Shown: positions 1-12,311, counted from the stretch's first letter. The stretch is DNA of 64,000 nucleotides from Promerops cafer (GCA_013398275.1 VZSE01013367.1:312200-376199); one strand, 5' to 3'. Notes: generated by a model not told the origin, from the sequence alone. Made by a program: numbers and translations.

Positions 1-2014
1 AACTGGGGCCGCAGCTACTACGCTGGGAAACCGTCTCTCTCCCATGCCAGCTCCCTTGTGGTTTGGTGTCTGCATGCTTATAATTTCAAATCTGCTTCAG
101 AAGTCACCCACCACCCAGGCTGCATGACCACACACTAATCAGTTGCATTAAAATATGCTAATTGGCTCTTCCCAATTGCCAGTCAGGTGGGACAGTGTGG
201 TTCAGTACTTGCAGGCACAGGATTTCTCTGTGACTCTGCATGTCTGTTCTTTGGCTGGCCTGGGTAAGCAAGATATTCCCGTGGTGCTGTCCGGACACCA
301 CCAGCCCTGCTCCAACGACACCATAGCTGGGCCCTTAGCACAGGCAGCTCAAGTTGTTCAAGTCCCCACTGCAGCCCAAATCCCACATGCTCATCTGCAC
401 AAATTCCGTCCCCAGCCCTCCTGGCTGTCAGCCACTACTGCCTGCAGCAGTTTCTCTGTGGATGGTCCCACCTGCTCCTGCATCACCACAAGCAAATGGT
501 GCAACTTCTTGCTTGGGGCTTCCTCTCTTCACCCCAACAACCTGCCACTAATCAAATGTTCCTCCACTTTACCCTACCCCGATACTGCATTAGCAACATG
601 CAACAGTTCACTTACCTCCTTGAAGAAGGACCCAGTGGAGAGCTAGACATTCAGGCTTGCACTTGATAGCCCAAATCCAGCTTTTGTGCATCAAACACCC
701 TTGCATTATTCTGCAAATAGGTAGTCTGCACTTCCCTAGAGGTCAGGCCTGCTGCTCACCTACCCTCAATACCAGACATTCTGACATGGCCCCTCACGTC
801 TGCTCTCAAAGCCTAGGACGTGCTGTATCACTTTGTGGAGATGGATGCAGAAAGGAACATGGGTTCATTTACTCTGCGTAAAATACATCTCCCTCTTTCA
901 GACAAATGTGTACGAGAGAGAAACAAAATAAACACATGGTTATATGGAGCTTGAAATGGAGGTCATGGATCAGAGTGAAATGTTTTCTGGAAATCTCAGG
1001 GAAATGATCCCTCTGCTTCAAGAGGAGCAACTGGTAATTCCTGACAGAGGAGAAAAAGATCCAGGCTGAGCACTTGACCTTCTGAAGCAGTAAATGACAT
1101 TTTTTATGATGTTTGGAGCAATGAAAGACTGATTTCAGATAGACAAGGGAAAAGTGATGGTAGTTTTAATGAGAATGACAGTGGATTATAGGGGAAAGAT
1201 GTAAGCTAACAGGCTGAGCTGGGAGAGGCAGTGAGGAAGATGCACATAATGTAATGAACCATACTGTTCTGGCCAAATGCAGGGCTCTGCATGCAGGCTG
1301 TGTCTCTGCCCACATGCCAGCCTTCCTGGGAGCAAACACTCAGTGCACTGATGTTCTCCCTGGCTAAACAGTTGCCAACAGTGCAGCTATCTAATGCACA
1401 GTGGCACAGTCCTTTGTGAAAGTCATTAACTCTAAATAGGCTGCCTCATAAGCAAAATATTCCACAAAAACTTCTTTTCTAAGTAGCTCATTGCCATTCT
1501 TCCATGTAAAGAATAGGGCCAGAAAAAAGGAAATTTAATTTTTTTAAATTTTTTTTTTTTTTTTTTAAAAAGGAAGAGCTGTTTTATGTCAGAAAACAGG
1601 TTTGTGTAGCTATCATTCTGTTTCCAGAAGTGGCTGGCAGCAAACACCTTGAGAAGAACGTAATAACAGAGCAGGTGAAAGATGCTCCTTCAGTGTCCTG
1701 TCCCATTCACCAGCAAACACATTGTTCTTGGAAGAGATTCAGAAGCATATAAAATGTGGACATCCACAGCACTTTGCAGCAAGATGTTCCCTGGCGAAGC
1801 CACACATTGTATGAAGGACACAATGTCCCCTTGTGTCTCTTCTGACCCACTGACAAGCTACTTTCACCCATTTCTCTGCCTGGAACACGTGGTCAACATT
1901 TGAGCCTAGTCGACAACAAAGAATTATTTATTAATTTCCCTGCTCATGCTGCTGGCTTTACCTATGTTTTTACTGTGCATATAATTTATCACATTCAACT
2001 TCATTCATCTTCTG
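1..2014. other. Intergenic DNA, no gene recognised
   Basis: I see no supportable coding exon. Open frames here (for example 155-646 on the + strand) have no recognisable domain, no flanking splice logic and ordinary repetitive wording. A poly-T stretch lies near 1541-1567. By human gene order this side should lead towards TMEM63C, but no TMEM63C coding sequence is visible, so the stretch is probably upstream intergenic or intronic DNA. Confidence 0.5.
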
Positions 2015-2417
2015 TGAAGATGGGCTGAGAGAATTGAGGTTGTTCAGACTGGAGAGGAGAAGGCTCCAGGGAGAGCTTACAGCAGCCTTCCAGTACCTAA
2101 AGGCAGCGTACAAGAGAGCTGGACAGGGACTCTTACAGTGATAGGACAAGGGACAATAGCTTCAAACTGAAAGAAAGTAGGTTTAGATTAAATATTAGGA
2201 AGAGATTCTTTACTGTGAGAGTAATGAGGCACTGGACCAAGTTGATCAGAGAAATTGTGGCGGCCTCATCTCTGAAAATGCTCAAGGCCAAGGCTGAGTG
2301 GGGCTTTGACCAACCTGTTCTAGTGGAAGGTGTCCCTGATGATGGCAGGACATTGGAACTAGGTGATGTAGAAAGATCCTTCCAACCAAAACCACTCTGA
2401 TTCTATGGTTCTATTCT
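2015..2417 (+). mobile_element. CR1 retrotransposon, 5'-truncated 3' end
   Basis: The stretch follows the familiar avian CR1 3' region in order: a 'gttgttcagactggagagga' start, an 'ataggacaagggacaatagc' block, an 'aggaagagattctttactg' block, the 'ctagtggaaggtgtccctg' block, and a tail of 'ccttccaacc' followed by degenerate ATTCTATG-type repeats ending near 2417. CR1 copies are normally 5'-truncated and lack target duplications, as here. The open frame at 2215-2400 is part of the repeat and not a gene. The copy is moderately diverged. Confidence 0.93.
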
Positions 2418-3175
2418 TTGCAGCTCTTTTATCCCTCTCTTCCTTTCCACATGTACTGAAATGAAGGCACCACTCAGGTGGAGAAAATATGGAGTTTATC
2501 AGGCTGGAGTTATACCTGGGGGAAGCTGGGAATGCTCAACTGAACTGAAACCAGAAGGGAAATGTGAGTGAATGATAATTTATGGCTAATAGTGCCACCC
2601 CACCACAAGCAGAGTCCTAAAACACTGGTGGTCACTGCTGATCACAGCCCTACATCTATCTGGTGCCTCTTCCACCTTCCCCGGTAGCTGAGCCACTGGC
2701 AGCTCTGCCACTGCTTCAGCAGACCTGCCAGTGTCGCGGGGACAGCTCCACCATGCTGAGACAAGGCAGATGCAGCAGCTCTTTTGCTCCCTGTTGGTGA
2801 CCAATGTAATATGTGGTGTAACAAACAAAGAGAAAGCACTGCACCTCCCAAGCAAAAGCTTGGAGGACTCCTGGAGCATATTTAGCCATGTTGCAAAAGA
2901 GCATCCCACTGCAGCGGGTAGGATTCACATCTGATGTATCTTTTATCCTCCTGTGCTGAGGACTGCAGCCCTGACCAGTGGCAATTTGGGGAGCTGTGGC
3001 TGGGGGATGCTGTTCTGCGTGTGGGTCCTGCTCGGGAAGAACGCGCTGCCCTCCCAAGGCTGATCATAGCTGCAGGGATGGGGGCTCCCAGGCGGAGCTG
3101 CAGAGGGAGACAGGGCAGAGATCTCTCTTGGGTAATGATGGTTGGCTCCCACCCCACATCCACAAACGTCCTCGC
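2418..3175. other. Intergenic DNA, no gene recognised
   Basis: This is unique-looking sequence between the CR1 tail and a CpG island. Several overlapping open frames occur on both strands near 2586-3057, but none shows a known domain or convincing splice sites. GC content rises towards 3.0 kb as the island is approached. Confidence 0.4.
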
Positions 3176-3570
3176 CCTGTGAGACCGCGGGCAGGCCACG
3201 CACTCCTCCCATCTCCTCCTCTCCCCTCCGCGCACCTCCTTCCTCCGCCCCCTCCTCCCGCAGCTCCCGGCGGGTTCCCGGCGCCATCTGCCGGCCCGGC
3301 CGGCATCCCTGCCACGCCCAGGGCTGTACCGGGCTGTGCCGTGCCGGGCTGTGCCGTGCCGGGCCGGGGAGCTGTGTCCCTCCATGTGGCAGCCCATCCC
3401 CAGCACCCCGCCGGTCGTTCCTCAGGTTGTGACAGACTTACCTGTCACGCGTGGACCTGCAGCTCTTCCTTGGCTGTGTCGGAGAGGGGCCAGCAGCAGC
3501 TGGAAAACCGGGCAGGGGGCGGGTGTCCGAGGAGGTTTGGCGAGGAGGGTCGGCGCCGGAAGGGTGCCTG
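3176..3570. promoter_or_regulatory. Orphan CpG island, candidate promoter
   Basis: This short block is strongly GC- and CpG-rich compared with its surroundings and contains a tandem repeat of about 15 bp (unit like gccgggctgtgccgt, about 3320-3368). In vertebrates such islands usually mark promoters. No coding exon is seen on either side. By human synteny the next gene in this direction would be TMEM63C, transcribed on the - strand, so this could be its first, non-coding exon; that assignment is inference only. Long open frames here (for example 2978-3589 and 3336-3776) are expected from GC-rich sequence and are not called as genes. Confidence 0.5.
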
Positions 3571-5240
3571 GGAAGCCAGTGCCCCCTGACCCTCTCATCC
3601 CGGCGATCACCCCGGCCTCTCTGCTGGATCCTTCTGACCCCAGCCGCCCTTGTTCTTTTCAGCTTTCACATCACACTGAAATCCCCTTCATCCCCGCATC
3701 TTCATCTCTTCCATCCTTGTTTCCCAGATCCTTTACATCCTATCCTCCACATCATGCCAGGATTCACTCTGCCTGAGCTCTCCACAGGGCTCTTCTTGGT
3801 CCTGGTCCCCTTGAACCCCCAAAAGTGACCTTGTCCTTGCTGTCCACAATACAGCCACTGCTCCCTCTGCTCCCAGAGCAGAAGGTGCCTGCTACCCCCT
3901 CCAATTCTATAGGATAGCTCCCTTTCCCAAGCTGTGACTGAAGCAGATTCTGGCTTCTGCTTCTGGCAGGCATTTTGGAAACCTAGCTACTGGCTGTCCT
4001 TACCCCAAATCCACCAGACAGGAATCTGAGAGAAGCAAGTGAAGACAGGTCTGGAGAAAGTCAAAGTCTCACTGCTATGGAACTCCTCCCTTATATTTAT
4101 TCCTCATTTTTCTGTTTCCTCCCTTAGCTCTCTAGTGGGTCTTCAGATGGGTATAATTCACCCTTCTTCTTGCTATTTACACTGTGGTCCTCAGTAGTTA
4201 TCCCCCACAGTCTTCCCCTGAGGAGAACCACTGCTTCTCCAGTGCAGTCCTCTGGTTTTCCTCACTCAGTCACTACCCCTGCAAGGAGGGAGAATATGAC
4301 TGAAGGTGTTGTCCCACAGGAGACACCACAGTGGCTCTGTAGTCCCTGGACTACCATTGGCCTTTGGAGATGCCTGGAAGCTTGGGGATAAGGGGAATTA
4401 CCATCTGACACATGCATGCTCTTTCTTCTGGCAGACTGATCTGTAGCTGACCTTGATGCAGTGCCATCAGCTTAACCTTAGTCTTACTCAAAGCAGTGCT
4501 AAGGTCTTAATTTATTTGATACTGAATACACCAGGTGATTCCTGGAAACTGGCAAACCCATTCCTGGAAACTGGCTACCCATGATCAAATCATGGCTTTC
4601 TTTTCCTACAGCTGAGAAAAAAAAGTAACATCTCAATTATTTTTTCTTGGTTGATCTAGGCAGTTGATATTCCTAGAACAAGGTTTACCCTTCAGCCCTG
4701 CCTAGCCCAGAGGTGGTATTGGCCTCAGGGGCCTGGGGTTTTCATTTGTAGGGATAGCTTGCCCAGCCCCAGCCCCACGCCCATCCTTCTGGCACAGAGA
4801 AAGAGTCGCCTCCCCTGAAAGTCCAGGTCACATGGGGGCTGGGAACAGGTGAGTGTGGGGCTGCCTGCAGCCTCCTGAGAAGAGGACATAGTTCTGCCTC
4901 TTCTTTCTAATCGGTACTTTGAATTTCTTCTGTTAAAGTAAGCCACATTAACTCCAGGAAAAGATGCTGCTCCTCACCAGCAGGGACAGAGAGCTGCCCA
5001 GAGGATGCCCTGGCTGGTGATGATGCTGAACAGGTGTCCAGCTCAGAGCTGCACAGAATGCACCTTGACTAGGGCAGCAGTGTGGGAATCCCCTCCTTAT
5101 GGGCATCTGACTGGCCGGGATAATGGCCCTTCTTCTGCACCAAATCTGGGGCTTAAATATGTGCTTGGAAAGTGAAGTGCCTGGGCTCAAGGTCCTCCTA
5201 AATCTGCCATGGTTTGAGCCCAGTGTCTTTCTTACCGAAG
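3571..5240. other. Intergenic DNA, no gene recognised
   Basis: No coding exon is recognised. A small tandem duplication (22-bp unit, two copies) lies at about 4538-4581. The other open frames are short and lack domain or splice support. Confidence 0.4.
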
Positions 5241-5322
5241 GATGGGATGGGATGGGATGGGATGGGATGGGATGGGAGGGGATGGGATGGGATGGGATGG
5301 GATGGGATGGGATGGGATGGGA
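5241..5322 (+). repeat. (GGGAT)n pentanucleotide array
   Basis: About 16 tandem copies of a 5-bp unit run for 82 bp, with a single T-to-G interruption at about 5278. On the + strand this gives regularly spaced GGG runs separated by AT, a classic G-quadruplex-capable pattern. The apparent glycine/tryptophan/aspartate- and methionine-rich open frames here are only the repeat translated. Confidence 0.97.
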
Positions 5323-7614
5323 CCGTCTCCTTCAATGGAGCTGGACAAGCTTATGTGTTGCACCTGGGGACAAAGAAAGGCAAGAAGCAAGATTATTTGA
5401 CTTGGCATTGAGTGGCTGAGGGCCTGGTCTCTGCTCCCAGTGCTGTTAGTGCATCTTATATAAGAGATCATAAATGAAAACTGCAGCCACTGGGATGGGT
5501 GGAAATGAAGCAGGCAGAGTCTGGCCCTCCGTGTAGCAACAGTTAAAATCAGTCAGTTAAAATCATTGCCACCTGCAGTGTGGCTGGGTGGTGGTCATAT
5601 GCAGTACATGTAGTGCACTGGCTGCTAGCTAGCATTTTTGAAGAGCAAAAATAATTTAGGAACTGCTCTTATAGACCCAGTGGAGGGACATCTTGATAGC
5701 AGAGGCAGCAGCCATGTGACAGTGGGAAGAGAGATTTCTTCTCCCAGAGCACTGCTGCAGCAGGCAGGAGGATTAATCCAAGTCTATTTTCTGGAATTTA
5801 TTTTACACTGTGTTCATTTATCTGCAGCTTCTGCTGAAACATTTCATATTTCAGATCTGATTTCAATGTTTCCAAGGCTGAAAGGCTTTTTTCTCTAGGG
5901 AGTAGCAGTTCTACAAGAGAACAACAAGTAGAAGCCCTAGGGAAGCAGCAGAGGGAAGGAATATTTTATCTTTAGTAACTGGTCATTTCCATTTTGGAGG
6001 CAGTGAAAGAAGAACCATCTGGTGTGTGCTGAATATTCACTACTTAAACAATGACTTGATTATGAATATGTGCATGTATTATTGTTATTTATTATTTTTA
6101 GGATTCCCTAGGTGTGCTTGACACTTCACAGGCAGAAAGGAAGACTAGGGCTCCTGCATCTTGATGTGCCCAGTATAAATTTGACACAATGCTCAAAGCA
6201 TCCAGTGATGGCAGAAGAGGGTTGGGCAGCCAGCTGGGGGTGAGAAGGAAGATGCCAGACCTGTGGAAAAGGGCAGTGCACAATTTCTGGAGCAATAGCT
6301 GCTTCTACTGACAGAAGATTGCTTTGGATGACCATCCTCACATATTGATGCCTGTTTCTTAGGGGTTTAATCCTCCCTCGCAATAAACATCCTTTACATT
6401 TATTAGTTTAATTTTCTACTCCTTAAGAGCTCTGTTCCTGCAATGTCCTGTCTGGAAATGATGCAGAATGTCAGGAACCTTGCTCCAATAACTTTCTGTG
6501 ATAGTCACCTGGGAGTGATGGGTCTGCTCAGCTGGCTTGAGCTTTATGACTCAGGAGCTCCAAATCAGTCAGCTGAGACAAATGTTTTTAGAGATGTTTT
6601 ATTATGTGCTTTACCCGATAGTCCAAGTATCTTGAAAGCAAGGAGGGGAGTCCCATCAAGTGGCAGCATGACACCCTGTTGTCAGGATATAATGTCTGGT
6701 ACTGAGGCCTGCTGGGAACGTTGGGAATTTGAGAACATCCAGACACCTGCAGAGGATGCTCAGAGCTTTGCAGGAACAAAATACCCGTAGTACTTCTCCC
6801 TCTCTTATCTTTTTCTTTTCACTACTAGAGTTTTTCTGTAGGGGGTTTTGCTGCAGCATTCAGCCATTCCTCTGGTGCTGAGTCAGTATTATGGGCAGGG
6901 TTTGATGAAGGGAGCAGCTGTAGGCACTGGAAGGGAAGAATCTTGAGTCTCTTAGGGGAAGAATTCCCACACCATTATGAGGACAGAGCTCAGGGGCATT
7001 TTCAGGGCCAGGGGGATGGAGGAGAGAGTGGACTGCAGCTAGGGACAACAACCCTGCCCTGAGCTTGGGCCCAAGAGTGCCTCCCCTCCCACAACACTCC
7101 CTTCCCACCTATCCTCAACATTTTCTCTTCCTGCTATTATGCTCTGACACACTGAAATTTACTTGACTGCAAAAGTTTGTGTCCTGACACCATGAACAAG
7201 CAGCAAATAAGTGAAATATTGGTTTTTGCAACAGCTTTCCTGACACAGCAGGGCACACCATAAATTGTGACTTAAAGCCCTTTTTTCACACAGGCCTGTT
7301 GCTCCATCGCATGGACCGGCTAGAATGGACCAGAGCATCAAGAACAATGTAATATCCCAACTCCTTGGAAACGTGTTGCCATCTCTTCCTTTGCCAGTAA
7401 ACATCCTCCTCATCAAACCCTCAGCACAACTGAAGCAGCACCATGGGCAATCTACATCATTTAAAACCCAGCTGCCTAAAACCATGCTGTCAGTCTGCCT
7501 GACCTCAGTGCTGGATGCCCCTCCCAGGTGCTTGTACCACAGGAACAATACCCCAGGACCCTCGCTCTTTCTTTCAGAGATTTTTGAACACAATCCAAGA
7601 GGTAGCATTAAAGG
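5323..7614. other. Intergenic DNA, no gene recognised
   Basis: No coding exon is recognised. A 14-bp direct duplication (cagttaaaatcagt type) occurs near 5540-5566. The open frames at 6443-6790 and elsewhere have no domain support. Confidence 0.4.
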
Positions 7615-7950
7615 ACTTGGATGGCTTCATCTAGGGAAGACATGGTAGCCACTTTCAAGTATGTAAAAGACTGCAGTGAGGAAAGGATTTATCTTTCTCT
7701 GAACCCACTGGGATAAGGACTAAGACCTTGGACTGCTGCAAGGGAGTGCCACATTATGCATGAAATGTTCTGAATGAATAAGAAGTAGCTGAATGGAATG
7801 CCTGGAGGTGGTGGAGAATCTCCATTACCTGAGAACTTCATGACGTTATCCAACTTTTGTCTGCAAAGGATGGGTAAACTTGGAGCAAGGGTATGGAAAA
7901 TTGGGAAAGATGGTTGAGTTGGCCTCTGAAGGCCATTTCTCACCACGAGT
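7615..7950 (+). mobile_element. Ancient CR1 3'-end relic
   Basis: A weak but ordered match to the 3' part of old amniote CR1 elements is visible: 'ttcaagtatgtaaaagactg', then a 'ctgcaagggag' block, 'gaatgcctggaggtggtgga', 'gaatctccatta', and a terminal 'gttggcctctgaaggccatt' like the usual 'gatgacctcttgaggtccctt' end. Divergence is high, so the boundaries are approximate. Confidence 0.6.
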
Positions 7951-9559
7951 AGAAGCTTAGCATTAGGTTTGTGTTTACTGAAGATCAGATCCTGACAGCC
8001 TATGTAGTATAACCAAGGACTGAATGAGGAAAAGGCTGAGCACCCTTCTGCTCTCAATATTTATGCCTCCACCTAGGCAGATTTGAAGGTGGTCAGCATA
8101 AAGGCATGAAGCTTAGGCATGCTATATTTATTTTGTTGCTAAACTGAAGACATTAAGCTGCCCCTATTACTTTTCTTGGCCATTCAGCTTTACCTACTCA
8201 AACAGGAAACCTCACTAGTGCGTGTTCAAATTTTGAAGGCTAACTACCCAGACAAAGAAAAATCAAACCAAATCAAACCAGAAACCACTTCATAAAATTT
8301 GTAGTTAAGTGATAATTTAAATCAAGCAGCACCTGGTTTACCACAGAGAGCATTCATTTCTTTTAAAATGTCACAGCAAATAGCAGAGGTTAAATTACTC
8401 ATTCCAGAATAAAATCACCATCAGACTATATCTTGAACAATAAATTAATGGTCTGGGCTAAGGCAACGCACATTTTGAGATGGAAGAAATTATATGTAAT
8501 TTAGGATGTGATTGAAAGTGAAACCTTCAAACACATTGGCCAGGCTGTATTAGAGCATGACATCAACTGGAACAGTATTTTATTCTGTTTGAAATATCTG
8601 AGCACAAAGAATTAGAAGATCTGGGGACAAAGCTATGAAAACTGTCATCTGCCAATCATTATCAAATGTAGCCCAGATGACTGAATGAGAGGATGGAATC
8701 ACCAGCTGGCTGACCACTGTATAGATTGTGTCAGTGGTTTCCTACCCTGCTTGCTAAAGGGACATATTGGGAAAGAGTCCATACTAAGGAAAGTCCCTGC
8801 ACACAATTGGCCAGCAGGGAGGAGTGGAGTGGTGACACTCAGAATCATCAAGGCTGGGGTGAGAGAGGGAATGGCTGTGGTATGCTGTGCTAATTTCTGG
8901 AGAACATCTGCACAGTAAGTAATGAGAACAATAAATTGCGCTCACATGTGATTCTTATGCCCAGCTGCCACGTACTTCCAGACAAAGGCAGATAGCATAA
9001 TCCTTGCCATACTCAAAAGACAAGAAAATCTTGACATGAGTGAAGTGATTTTACCTATAGTTGAAAAGCAGAATGAGGAAATACTCCATCTCCTGGGTCA
9101 CAACCAGACTCAGAGAAGAAAAAGGGAGAAAATATTTCTGAGTGTCACACACACAAGTTTTCTCATGATGTTGATTTTACAGCAGGAGAAAACCTAATTC
9201 ATGCAGTAAACATTACTTTTTAATGCTTGCTCCAAATTAACTACCGTTCCCATTTTTTTGCTTACTTCCTGTGCTAATCTCCTTATTTACCCATCTCTCT
9301 CTTATATACACATGCAAATACATAGGCAAATTCATTCCCAGTCAACTTCTCTCCCATCCTGCAAACAGCTCATAATATCAACACAACAGCACTGAAAGAG
9401 GATATTTTGCTATATTGTAAAATATGAATCCTCTATTTTGACAGTGACAAATCATAAGCATCAATGTGCAGGAGCATTTTAATGAGAATGTGGGGAATAA
9501 TCTGCCTCACCAATCTTCCATTCCAGTCCTCACCATCTTTCCATCCAGGAAACCAATTT
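7951..9559. other. Intergenic DNA, no gene recognised
   Basis: AT-rich sequence with no recognisable exon or well-preserved repeat. Short AAATCAAACC-type direct repeats occur at about 8261-8280. Confidence 0.4.
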
Positions 9560-9614
9560 TCCCCTTCCCTTCCCTTCCCTTCCCTTCCCTTCCCTTCCCT
9601 TCCCTTCCCTTCCT
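9560..9614 (+). repeat. (CCCTT)n pentanucleotide array
   Basis: About 10 tandem copies of a CCCTT/TTCCC unit form a polypyrimidine tract. The lysine/glycine/arginine/glutamate-rich open frame on the - strand at 9507-9776 is this repeat translated. The complementary strand is a polypurine tract (GGGAA)n. Confidence 0.96.
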
Positions 9615-10899
9615 TTGGCTATAGCTTTTGATGTTCCCTATGCAGGCAGGCTTAATGTCTTTCATGAGATGCAGTCCCCTCCGTCGGGAGTCTTTCATGA
9701 CATGAAAAGATTTCTCTGTAATTTTCCTTTTTTTATTATTATTTTGATGTAAGCTGTTAAAATATGGAGGAAACACTGTCTGATTATTTAAAGATAAAAC
9801 CTAGACTGGGTCATGTATCTCTATTGCAAGGCTCAGTCTACTTTAAATTGATGAGTTGAGGAAATATTGGAGGATTTTTATTCTCAGTAGTCGTGACAGG
9901 AGAATGAGGGAGGTGGGAGTGAAAACTAGATCCGTTCTGAGCAGCTTTCCCTTCAGCTCTGCCAGAGGTGTCTCTTAGCTGTTCGTCACCGCAGATCCAG
10001 TGCCTACAGGCTTGCTTTGCACTTGCTTGTGTTATTGCCACTGCTTTTCTCAGAAATGTTGAACCATGAAAGTCATCTGGGAGAAAAGTTATTTCTAATA
10101 AAGAACCCTTGAACACTTGGTTGCTGTCATCACCTTCCATGCTAGTGCACAAGACAAGCACAGCCGCTCTCTCCTCCAGTCCTCTCTCCCGAGAAATTGA
10201 GCCATGAAACACACTTTCATTTTGCTCTGAACCTTCAGGCAAAGGGAGAGTCTCTTCTGGAGTTGCAGAGTCTGTGTGAGGGGCTGGCCAGTAAGCCTAG
10301 GACCTAAGATTGTGTAAAATGCATTTTTCTTTGACTTTTCACCAGTGCAGAGTTTGACTGTCTCCGGGGACACAGCTGCAGCCCAATAGCCCTCTTCTCT
10401 CCCCTTTCTCCTGCCATGGGCTCATCTGTGGAGGGAGACAGGGATGCTATTCATCAGAGCTGGGAGGGTGCAGCACGTAGGTGTGTAGGAGAAGGAGAGG
10501 CTGTGCACAGAGCCTCTGTAGACAGTACAAGAAGAGCGTGGGTGGGCAGAGGGGGGTGAGGGTGTGTAGCTGTCAGAGAGCAAACACATGTCTGTAAAAC
10601 TTCTACCAGCACCAGGCTACCGCTCTTGCCCAGGCACCACCTGCCCAGATCAAAGCCTTTCCTGCTTGTGTTAAGGGAGGCTTTGAACCTGCAACGACTC
10701 CCCCCCACATTTCCCCTTGCCTCCAGTGCTGGTTCCAACAGGGGCAACTCTGGCGAGGCACGGGGACACACAGGAGCCTCGCCTTGCCTCTCTCACCCAC
10801 ACTGTGGGAAGGAATGGTGTTCTGCGGGCTGGAGCAGCAGAATGCCTCTTCCCACCCTTCCACTCTCCCCGTGGGAGTTGTCAGGACCTCAGAGACCCA
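9615..10899. other. Upstream flank of ZDHHC22, no gene recognised
   Basis: This is transitional sequence that becomes GC-rich after about 10.6 kb. Open frames on the - strand (9838-10242, 10095-10373, 10454-10771) have no recognisable domain. It may hold distal regulatory sequence for ZDHHC22, but I see no specific site that I can defend. Confidence 0.35.
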
Positions 10900-12297
10900 A
10901 GAACACCCTTCTCTTCTCCTGGGCCGGTTTGTGCTCGGTGGGAGACGGACGGACCTGCGGCAGGTGCGGGTGGTGCTGAAGGGACAGCTACGGTGGAGAC
11001 GAGCCGGGGCGGGGGCAGGAACACGGGGAGGTCGGGAAGGGAGACGACCGGACAAGAACAGGACGGGGCGGGGGGGATATGGGGAGGGAGGGAGAGAGAA
11101 AGAGAAGTCCGGGGCTGAAAAGCACAGGAACAAGGACAGGGACGGGGAGAGACACGAGGCATTGGACAGAGAGAGACAGACACGGGGCAGGGGCAGAGAG
11201 AAGAGGGACAGGAACAGAGCAGGAAGGGAGAGGAAGGGGAAGGGAGAGGAAGAACAGGGCAGACTCCGGGCTGCACTCCGGCTCAGCTGCCGTGGGGATC
11301 TCGGCATGGCCGGCTGTAGTAGCGGCTCCGCCGGCGCCAGACACGCCGGTACCGGGCGGCACCCGCCGCGCCTGGGGACAAGGGGACTGCAAGGTGGCGG
11401 CGTGCCGCCCGCAGCGCCGCGGGGCCGAGGCGGGTCCGGGGCCGCCGGGGCTCTGCAGACGCCGACGCTGGGGAGTCCTTGAGCCTGCCGGCGTGGGTGT
11501 GCTCGGGGTGCCGGGGCATCCACACCGCCACCCAGCTCGCTGCCCGCCGCGTGTGGCCCCCCGGGCTATCCTGTGCCCTGACGATACAGGCTGAGCCCCG
11601 GGGCCGGGGGTGACCGCCTGTCCGGCGGGGATGCGTCGTGCCCGGCCGGGGCTGCGGCTGCAGCTGCGGGGCTGCCCCGGCTCGGTAGCCGAGCGCCGCA
11701 GGTTGCATCCGGACAGCACTTGACCAGCTGTTTTGGATATTTTCTAATTTCGTGCAGAACAGGGTCATAGAGGTAATCTGTAGATCCGTGGCTTTAAGGG
11801 ATAAATTAGAGCATTGGATTTGATCCGTATTGCAGTGGATTAGAGCAACCTCTCCCCCCTCCCCTTCTCCTCCTCCCACCCCTCCTTTCCAATTCACTCC
11901 CCCCTCCTCCAGCACCACCTTTTTTCCTCTCATGCAATACCAAAACTGACCCTGCTTGGCAGAGAGACTGCTAGGCGAACAGAGCGGTGCTCACATCGCC
12001 AGCGGGAGCCGCCTCTCCCCCTCCAGCCGCTGCAGCCCCTCCGGGGCACAGCTGCTGCAAGTTCCCCGGAGGCTGGCGCCGGGGCCGGGGTGTCTCCTCC
12101 GGGAACCGGGGAGCGGTCGCTGCCCACGGGCTGTCCCTTTGCCTCGGCCCGGCAGGGGCCGTGGGGCGGCGGCGAGGGAGAGCGGCCCCCGGAGGGCATT
12201 TCCCGAAGGCAGCGGGGCCGGGACCCGGCAGGAAATGGAAGGATGAAGTGTGCAGCCGGAGCGGTGATGTTCCTTCTCTCCTTGCTTTCCCCCGCAG
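10900..12297 (+). promoter_or_regulatory. CpG island, ZDHHC22 promoter and 5' non-coding exon region
   Basis: About 1.4 kb of GC- and CpG-rich sequence ends directly at a strong splice acceptor (pyrimidine tract then cccccgcag, ending at 12297) that opens the first coding exon of ZDHHC22. The transcription start and a non-coding first exon of this gene should therefore lie inside the island. There are two GC-dense blocks, roughly 11.28-11.72 kb and 11.98-12.25 kb, separated by a pyrimidine-rich, less CpG-dense stretch (about 11.83-11.93 kb). A purine-rich tract occupies about 11,075-11,265. The exact start and the donor of exon 1 cannot be fixed from sequence alone. Long open frames on both strands here are treated as chance. 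Confidence 0.75.
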
Positions 12298-12311
12298 GAA
12301 CGTAATCCGCA
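12298..12311 (+). other. ZDHHC22 5' UTR start of coding exon
   Basis: Fourteen bases lie between the acceptor AG at 12296-12297 and the ATG at 12312. The acceptor has a long pyrimidine run (tccttctctccttgctttcc). The context before the ATG has G at -3, which is acceptable for initiation. This supports an upstream non-coding exon in the CpG island. Confidence 0.75.

Noticed and set aside
5123..5471. Repeat-rich frames on both strands over the GGGAT array
   Set aside because: They are translations of the pentanucleotide repeat only.
9507..9776. Lys/Gly/Arg/Glu repeat protein on the - strand
   Set aside because: It is a translation of the CCCTT array.
1..10900. TMEM63C coding exons, expected by synteny
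   Set aside because: I searched both strands by eye for TMEM63C-like membrane segments and found none; only an orphan CpG island could belong to it.
10603..11523. 306-residue open frame on the - strand
   Set aside because: It lies in the GC-rich ZDHHC22 island, is low-complexity (Pro, Ser, Arg, Leu), overlaps other long frames on both strands and has no domain.
10988..11719. 243-residue frame on the - strand and overlapping 232-residue frame on the + strand (10784-11482)
   Set aside because: Stop codons are rare in GC-rich sequence; several frames are open at once, and none is family-like or flanked by splice signals.
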